From Bacillus sp. RO1 (GTDB lineage Bacteria; Bacillota; Bacilli; Bacillales; Bacillaceae_I): 64,000 bases of DNA. The stretch spans positions 1 through 64,000 of the forward strand of contig NZ_JAAZWB010000054.1 in the NCBI RefSeq assembly GCF_012524115.1, in the 5' to 3' direction. The first letter of the stretch is position 1. The number at the start of each line of letters is the position of its first letter. Positions 58,929 to 64,000 of the stretch are shown piece by piece. The notes under the pieces are model-generated. The model was given only the letters and a program-made list of their open reading frames with translations. It searched no databases and had not been told where the DNA came from. A program made the position numbers and the translations under genes.

Positions 58929-59531
58929 ATGAAAAAACTATCTAGAGGAGCATTATCCATGGTGCTAGCGGGTGCTGTTACGTTTTCTGTCACTAATGCC
59001 CTATTAGCTGAATACATAGCAGGAGACCATGCTTTAAACATATTAGGGAACCAAGTAAAAGCGGATGTAACTAGTGAAAAAACAGAGAAAAATCAACCTC
59101 CAACAACGAAAGGAAAAGAAGAGCAAAACAAGGAAAAGCCTGCGGATACTGCTGCTGTTCCTAAAAATCCACATGTGGCCGAAGCAGCCACTCAAAAAGA
59201 AACAAAAAAAACCACGGTGGAAGTTGCGAAAAAACCCGCTAAAAAGGATGCAACTACAAGCACTTCCGATTCAGCTGGGACAAGTACGAAAGCTCCAACG
59301 CCGCCTCCTCCTGTAACAGCTAAGCCCCCAGTACCGGCTAAACCACCTGAAATAGCTAAACCAGCCGAACCAGCTAAACCGGTTCAAACGACTAAACCCA
59401 AGACAACGGGCAATAGTCAAAACAGTGCAGCTACAAGGATAACCAACAATGGGCAGGACGTTTCACAAGCTGCAAAAGAAAAGGCTGAGAGACGTCAGGA
59501 GGATAAAGAAAATAAAGGAAAGGGACAATAG
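58929..59531 (+). CDS. Secreted Lys/Pro/Ala-rich protein of unknown function
   Basis: The 200-residue protein has a signal peptide (MKKLSRGALSMVLAGAVTFS...) and a low-complexity body of Lys, Glu, Thr, then Pro-Ala-Lys repeats (PPVPAKPPEIAKPAEPAKP) and a charged C-terminus. This looks like a disordered cell-wall-spanning or surface protein. No enzymatic motif or sorting signal is visible. GAGGGG lies upstream. Confidence 0.8.
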   Translation: MKKLSRGALSMVLAGAVTFSVTNALLAEYIAGDHALNILGNQVKADVTSEKTEKNQPPTTKGKEEQNKEKPADTAAVPKNPHVAEAATQKETKKTTVEVAKKPAKKDATTSTSDSAGTSTKAPTPPPPVTAKPPVPAKPPEIAKPAEPAKPVQTTKPKTTGNSQNSAATRITNNGQDVSQAAKEKAERRQEDKENKGKGQ

Positions 59532-59549
59532 TGCTTTCCACGAGGGTCA

Positions 59550-59573
59550 CCATAAAAGGTGATCTTTTTTTAA
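59550..59573 (+). terminator. Terminator after the secreted protein gene
   Basis: TCACC and GGTGA form a short stem followed by a T run. Confidence 0.65.
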
Positions 59574-59584
59574 TTGACAATAAA

Positions 59585-59618
59585 AACAGGTCTTCCCAAA
59601 AAGAGAAAGACCTGTTCG
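59585..59618 (-). terminator. Terminator of the minus-strand fusion gene
   Basis: AACAGGTCTT and AAGACCTGTT form a perfect 10-bp stem; on the minus strand TTTTTATT follows. Confidence 0.88.
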
Positions 59619-59627
59619 AAGGTGCCA

Positions 59628-62600
59628 CTATTTAATTTCCTCTATTTTTACAATAGAGGTTTCTTTCGTTACATTTCCTTTTCGTTTTAATTTATTCCAA
59701 CCAACTGTTCCGCCCTTTATTGCGGAGAGAATAGATTTTATGACCACATATGCCATAAGTTGTTTATATAAGATACGTTGTATAAACAAAGATGTAAGTG
59801 GTTTAGGACTTTCCTTTTCCAATCGGAACGCATATAGAGCAGTAAAGAAATCCATCAAGTAGAAAAGAATAAACCCGATGGCTGCTTTTTCAGCGTGGGG
59901 AGTGAAAAGTGCCATGATAAATAATATATCTGCAATAGGTGATATGGTTTGATAAAAATATTGAAATAGCCACATGTTAGGGAGGGCGACATATCCCAAT
60001 GAGTTATGTTTTTTATCAAACAAAGCACTACGGTGTTTCCATAAACATTGTAGAGTACCATAAACCCATCGGTATCGTTGTTTTGCCAAACTTCTAACAT
60101 CCTCTGGCACTTCTGTAAAGGCATAAGCCTTTTCTTCAAATTCAATCTTCTTCCCATTGCGTAGAAGAGACAGCGTGATATCGGTATCTTCTGCCAGGGT
60201 ATCTTCTTTAAAATATCCTGCTTCTTCGACTGCTTTCTTTCTCCATGCACCAATCGCACCTGGTACAACTGTAATGCAATTGAGAGTTGCAAAAGCTCTT
60301 CTCTCTAGGTTGAAGCCTGTAACATATTCAATATGCTGCCAGTTTGTCAGGAGGTTCCCCTTATTGCCGACTTTGACATTTCCTGAAACAGCGGCAACAT
60401 TTTCATTTTTAAAATGGTTTACCAGCAAGGAGATGGCATTTTCAGCTATCAGTGTATCAGCATCAAGAGAAACGATGATTTCCCCTTTGGCTTCTTTAAT
60501 TCCTAGATTAACAGCCGAAGATTTTCCCCCATTCCTTTTCGTGATTAGCCGAACGAGTGGATGATTTGAAAATGATTCTTGGACTGCTACCGCAGTATCA
60601 TCCTTTGATCCATCGTCGATAATGAGTATTTCAAAGGCAGGGTAATCACTGGATAGAATAGAATTCACTGTTTTGCATATCACTTTTTCCTCGTTATAGG
60701 CAGCAATAACAACACTCACAAAAGGTGTAAATTCAGGGTCTACCTCGGTCTCTTTAGCCTTTTTTACCTGTTTGCTGGAAAGGAAAACTAATACGACTAA
60801 CCGCAAGATTCCTAAAAGGATAGCGGAGTAAAAAAGGAAGGTTAATCCAAAGTTCCAGCCTTGAATAACCTTAAATACAGCTTGGACATAGACCAGATAA
60901 GGGCTGTCAGGGTTAGCAGGGGGCATAATTTCGCTATCACTTTTTCCAATTAGACCACCTATGGTTGTAAAGGTGTATCCTCTATTTTTTAGTTCTTCAA
61001 TGAGAGTCGGTAGGGCTTCCACTGTGATGGCTCGATCACCACCTGCATCGTGAAGCAGAATGACATTTCCTTCTTTCAGCTGTTTCAATGTTTGATTTAC
61101 TAAATCCATTTTGGATGTTTTATTCCAATCGCCAGAGTCAAGCGATTCACCGACCATGGTATAGCCCATATCCTGTGCCATCATTATTGGCAACTGCTCG
61201 TTTCTAGAACCTAGTACCGTGTCCGCTATATAGGGAGGTCGGAAGAGGGTCATTGAATGACCTGTTATTCCTTGAAATAAACGCTGAGTTGCATTTAATT
61301 CCATTCTTAAGCGAGATGGTGTGATGGACGTAACATCAGGATGAGTAAACGTATGATTACCGATTTCATGGCCCTCATCAAACATTCTTTTTACTAGCTG
61401 AGGATGCATCATGGCATTCTCTCCTACAATAAAGAAGGTACCTTTAACGTCATACTTGTCCAAAATGTCTAATATATCTGCTGTATATGCTGGATCTGGG
61501 CCGTCATCAAAGGAAAGAACCACTTCTTTTTTATCAGATTTTCCGTAACGGGTCACCTCAATGGACTGTGGAAATTGGCCATAGGTTTCAGCCTGTATCA
61601 TTCCGTTTGAATCCAATTGAATCGTTCTTTTGCCTTCTTCAGGTTTAGAAGTAACCTTTAGAACATCGCCTTCTCCTGTATGGAGATCTGGGGTGGGAAT
61701 ATTAAAAGTGCTTAGGGCCTTTTGTGGATTAAGGATTTCCTTAGGTTTGTTTAAATAATTCCAGATAGAGGGATCTTCTGAACCGAGGCGCCAAAGCGCT
61801 ATTCCCCTTGCCCCGCTACCGCTCGCGAGATTCATTTGATTATATAATGTAGCAGCATCCAAAAACCAAACTGTATGTTCTTCCCCATTTCGTTTGTATC
61901 GTAAGTAAGGATTTCCAGCTTCCTTACTCCAATTGATTTTAAGGCCTGTATCTCTGCCTAATTTCATGATATCCCCGAATGTCATCTCTGTTGCTGGCTT
62001 ACTCGAGTTCTCTTCCCAGTCATAGCCGTAAGTCCCTAAGCCGGCAATCATTTTTTCAGAAGGAATATCCGGTTGATTCAAGCTTTCCTTGACCCAATCT
62101 GTTTGGGCTACAGGGCCGGATTGGCTCATCGAGTAATGCTGGTCATAGAGCATGACGATCACACGGTCAGCGCTTTTTGATAAGGAAGCATAATCATAGC
62201 TAACGTCATTCGGCGGTACGTCCAATGTGACCATAAGACCATGCTGGTGGAATTCTTCATAGACCTTATCCATGAATTTAGTAAAACGGTCTTTATCTTT
62301 TGGATTGATATTTTCAAAGTCAATATTAATTCCGTCGAAGCCGTTTTTTTGGACATATTCTAGCATGTCTTTAATGAAGCGTTCTTCAGCACCGGGAGTA
62401 GTGAATAATCGATGCAGCACGTTGCCATCCCATTTATTGTTTATAAAATTATTCACTAAAGGAAGGATCTTAATATTATGTTTTTTTGCCTCTCGAGTAA
62501 TTAAGTGGTCAGTGTCAGATTTCAGGGTAAGGTCAGCCGTAATTTGCAGCCACTCAGGGACCAATGTGGTAATGGAATCTTTATTCTTTCTGAAAGAAGC

Positions 62601-63323
62601 TTCGCTGTTTTCGTCCCAATTGACGTAAAACCCATACACTTCTTGTTCTTTCGTAATTTGTGCATTGTTTAAATCTATGTTTTTCGTAGAAAGATTTGTG
62701 TTTTGCATCAGTGAAGCAAGCTCTTCTTCACTGAAGGGATTATTAATCGGCTCGATGTCGCTACTTGCCTTGCTTTTATTCAATTGTAGCTCAGGAAATG
62801 TTGGATTCGTATGTAGGCTTTTTATAAAAAAGGTGGATACTACAACAACTAATATAGTGAAACCAACGCTCATTCTTATAATTATTGTCCATCGTCTTTT
62901 AGCAGGATCAAGAAATACAGAATCCTGGTCTAGCTCCTTTTTTTTCAATCCCAAGTTGTAAAACCAGTGGAAGAAGAAATAACAGACAAGCCCAACAAAG
63001 CCTCCGAAGGCTCCTGCTACAAGGGATTGGGAAGTCAATATTTTATTTTTCAGCATGGAAATGAACCAGTAATCTTCCAAGGAACCAAAATCGGTGAAAG
63101 GTAGCTCAGATATATTAGGAATAAAAACCGTAATCAACGTCCCAAGGAATAGGGCGATGATATTCAGACGGAACAAGAGTGAAAAAACAAACAATAATGG
63201 TATTCTTATACTATCTAAAGGTAGAAATGCCAGAAAAAAACCAAGTGTACTCGCTACTGCCCCGGCATTCCCGCTGACAGGTGCAAATAATGACCTGACA
63301 ATCCACCTAAAAACACGATTCAC
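59628..63323 (-). CDS. Trifunctional GH18 - polysaccharide deacetylase - GT2 membrane protein
   Basis: The 1231-residue protein has N-terminal membrane helices (about 1-170), a GH18-type domain with DGINIDFENI (near 330), a NodB deacetylase domain (LSFDDGPD near 604, HEIGNHTFTHPD, RPPY near 698, LLHDAGG near 754), a helix (about 820-850), a family-2 glycosyltransferase (SVVIAAYNEE near 875, DADT near 955, EDTD near 1045, QRYRW near 1080) and C-terminal helices. This combines in one chain the functions of PgaC/IcaA (synthase) and PgaB (deacetylase plus glycoside hydrolase). It probably makes and processes a beta-linked exopolysaccharide. It starts at GTG 63323 with AGGAGGAG. Confidence 0.9.
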   Translation of the reverse strand: MNRVFRWIVRSLFAPVSGNAGAVASTLGFFLAFLPLDSIRIPLLFVFSLLFRLNIIALFLGTLITVFIPNISELPFTDFGSLEDYWFISMLKNKILTSQSLVAGAFGGFVGLVCYFFFHWFYNLGLKKKELDQDSVFLDPAKRRWTIIIRMSVGFTILVVVVSTFFIKSLHTNPTFPELQLNKSKASSDIEPINNPFSEEELASLMQNTNLSTKNIDLNNAQITKEQEVYGFYVNWDENSEASFRKNKDSITTLVPEWLQITADLTLKSDTDHLITREAKKHNIKILPLVNNFINNKWDGNVLHRLFTTPGAEERFIKDMLEYVQKNGFDGINIDFENINPKDKDRFTKFMDKVYEEFHQHGLMVTLDVPPNDVSYDYASLSKSADRVIVMLYDQHYSMSQSGPVAQTDWVKESLNQPDIPSEKMIAGLGTYGYDWEENSSKPATEMTFGDIMKLGRDTGLKINWSKEAGNPYLRYKRNGEEHTVWFLDAATLYNQMNLASGSGARGIALWRLGSEDPSIWNYLNKPKEILNPQKALSTFNIPTPDLHTGEGDVLKVTSKPEEGKRTIQLDSNGMIQAETYGQFPQSIEVTRYGKSDKKEVVLSFDDGPDPAYTADILDILDKYDVKGTFFIVGENAMMHPQLVKRMFDEGHEIGNHTFTHPDVTSITPSRLRMELNATQRLFQGITGHSMTLFRPPYIADTVLGSRNEQLPIMMAQDMGYTMVGESLDSGDWNKTSKMDLVNQTLKQLKEGNVILLHDAGGDRAITVEALPTLIEELKNRGYTFTTIGGLIGKSDSEIMPPANPDSPYLVYVQAVFKVIQGWNFGLTFLFYSAILLGILRLVVLVFLSSKQVKKAKETEVDPEFTPFVSVVIAAYNEEKVICKTVNSILSSDYPAFEILIIDDGSKDDTAVAVQESFSNHPLVRLITKRNGGKSSAVNLGIKEAKGEIIVSLDADTLIAENAISLLVNHFKNENVAAVSGNVKVGNKGNLLTNWQHIEYVTGFNLERRAFATLNCITVVPGAIGAWRKKAVEEAGYFKEDTLAEDTDITLSLLRNGKKIEFEEKAYAFTEVPEDVRSLAKQRYRWVYGTLQCLWKHRSALFDKKHNSLGYVALPNMWLFQYFYQTISPIADILFIMALFTPHAEKAAIGFILFYLMDFFTALYAFRLEKESPKPLTSLFIQRILYKQLMAYVVIKSILSAIKGGTVGWNKLKRKGNVTKETSIVKIEEIK

Positions 63324-63627
63324 TTAGACTCCTCCTCATAGATGTAGTATCAAAATATATAATTTTAATAGGGTTAATAAAAATTGACGGTTATTTCTTT
63401 AAAAAATATGACTAACAAAATAAATTTAGGTACGCATAGCAAGATTATGGGGGTAGGTTGAGAAAGTTCTGTGACTACATACTAGTAGTGCCGGACCTTA
63501 GCTACGCAATTCGACATGAACAGCTGTACTTTTGTCAGAATATAGTACACGAAAAAGAATAAAGGAAATTGGGACTGGGATGTGGAAGTGAAAGAATAGC
63601 AAAAAAACAGGAATAGGCGGGAATAAG
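63324..63627. other. Intergenic region, nothing recognisable
   Basis: An AT-rich divergent intergenic region between the fusion gene and the gene at 63628. I see no convincing RNA gene, repeat or strong consensus promoter. Confidence 0.5.
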
Positions 63628-64000
63628 ATGAATGTACTAAGAAAGATAGAAGAATTAAATTATGCTCTTTTACAATCTTTTTCTAATAGACTCGATCAAC
63701 CGTGGGGTGTCATGTTTTGGAATGAAGACCAACCAGATTATTATGATGCTAATCATGCCCGTGTAAGTGAATTACCAGAGCAGCCGGAAATGGTTATTGA
63801 AGAAGTGATCTCTTTTTATGAACAAATACAAGTTATTCCTAGGTTTTATTTATATAACATAGAGTCTTTGACTTCTTTTATACATCTATTAAAAGAGAAG
63901 GGCTTTCAGTTCGAAGATTTTCCGGAGCGCATTCAGCAATGGGATGGAGAGGTAACATCATTAACAGTAAATAAAAATATCACGATCGAGAAGGTAACAG
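63628..64000 (+). CDS. Probable GNAT-family acetyltransferase, N-terminal part (truncated by window edge)
   Basis: The frame opens at ATG 63628 (GGCGGGAATAAG upstream) and runs past the window end, giving 124 residues. The N-terminal part (NVLRKIEELNYALLQSFSNRL..., GVMFWNEDQPDYYDANHARV) resembles the extra domain that precedes some GNAT acetyltransferase domains. The catalytic part is outside the window, so this is tentative. Confidence 0.55.
   Translation, partial: MNVLRKIEELNYALLQSFSNRLDQPWGVMFWNEDQPDYYDANHARVSELPEQPEMVIEEVISFYEQIQVIPRFYLYNIESLTSFIHLLKEKGFQFEDFPERIQQWDGEVTSLTVNKNITIEKVT

Overview
This window is the replication-origin region of a low-GC Gram-positive bacterium of the Bacillaceae. 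The order gyrA-gyrB-remB-recF-yaaA-dnaN-dnaA / oriC / rpmH-rnpA-yidC-jag-mnmE-mnmG-rsmG-noc-parA-parB ... ychF-rpsF-ssb-rpsR-yybS-gdpP-rplI-dnaC-purA-trnY-like tRNAs-walRKHIJ-htrA-rlmH is that of Bacillus subtilis and its relatives. Spore-former markers (YyaC, SpoIIIJ-type YidC) are present. The species is not decided by the sequence; a Sutcliffiella- or alkaliphilic-Bacillus-like genome is a guess only.

Layout. 1-394: the first bases of a 16S rRNA gene on the minus strand with its leader and two tandem promoters. 395-11000: minus-strand replication genes reading away from the origin. About 9.3-11.4 kb: a bipartite oriC, with DnaA boxes on both sides of dnaA and a DnaA-trio/AT-rich unwinding element between dnaA and dnaN. 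11.8-35.5 kb: plus-strand housekeeping genes for RNase P, membrane insertion, tRNA modification, nucleoid occlusion, chromosome partition, S6/SSB/S18, c-di-AMP hydrolysis, replicative helicase and adenylosuccinate synthetase. 35.9-36.4 kb: tRNA-Lys, -Glu, -Asp and -Phe plus a broken 5' half tRNA. 36.9-46.3 kb: an M23 cell-wall hydrolase and the WalRK cell-wall stress operon ending in htrA and rlmH.

The most interesting part is 46.3-56.5 kb. A 10.2-kb AT-rich island sits exactly at the 3' end of rlmH. A 16-base imperfect direct repeat (46289-46304 and 56485-56500) marks the ends. Both copies encode the same C-terminus of RlmH (EPYHK-stop) and differ only at third codon positions, so the right copy is the displaced original end of rlmH. 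A large serine recombinase gene ends inside the right repeat. This is the logic of staphylococcal SCC elements, seen here in a Bacillus-type chromosome. The cargo is an Ecl18kI/EcoRII-type restriction-modification system whose methyltransferase carries a regulatory HTH domain and has a palindromic operator beside it. It also holds a second, short serine recombinase, a GIY-YIG nuclease, a Rep-like protein, a terminase-small-subunit-like protein and several small unknown genes.

Beyond the island (56.5-64 kb) lie a TetR regulator divergent from a zinc alcohol dehydrogenase, a secreted Lys/Pro-rich protein, a 1231-residue fusion of GH18, polysaccharide deacetylase and family-2 glycosyltransferase, and the start of a probable acetyltransferase gene.

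The intergenic DNA is rich in repeats: six copies of a ~110-130-bp family whose orientation flips at oriC, two arrays of 52-bp hairpin repeats, a 21-bp phased array, and REP-like palindromes within oriC.
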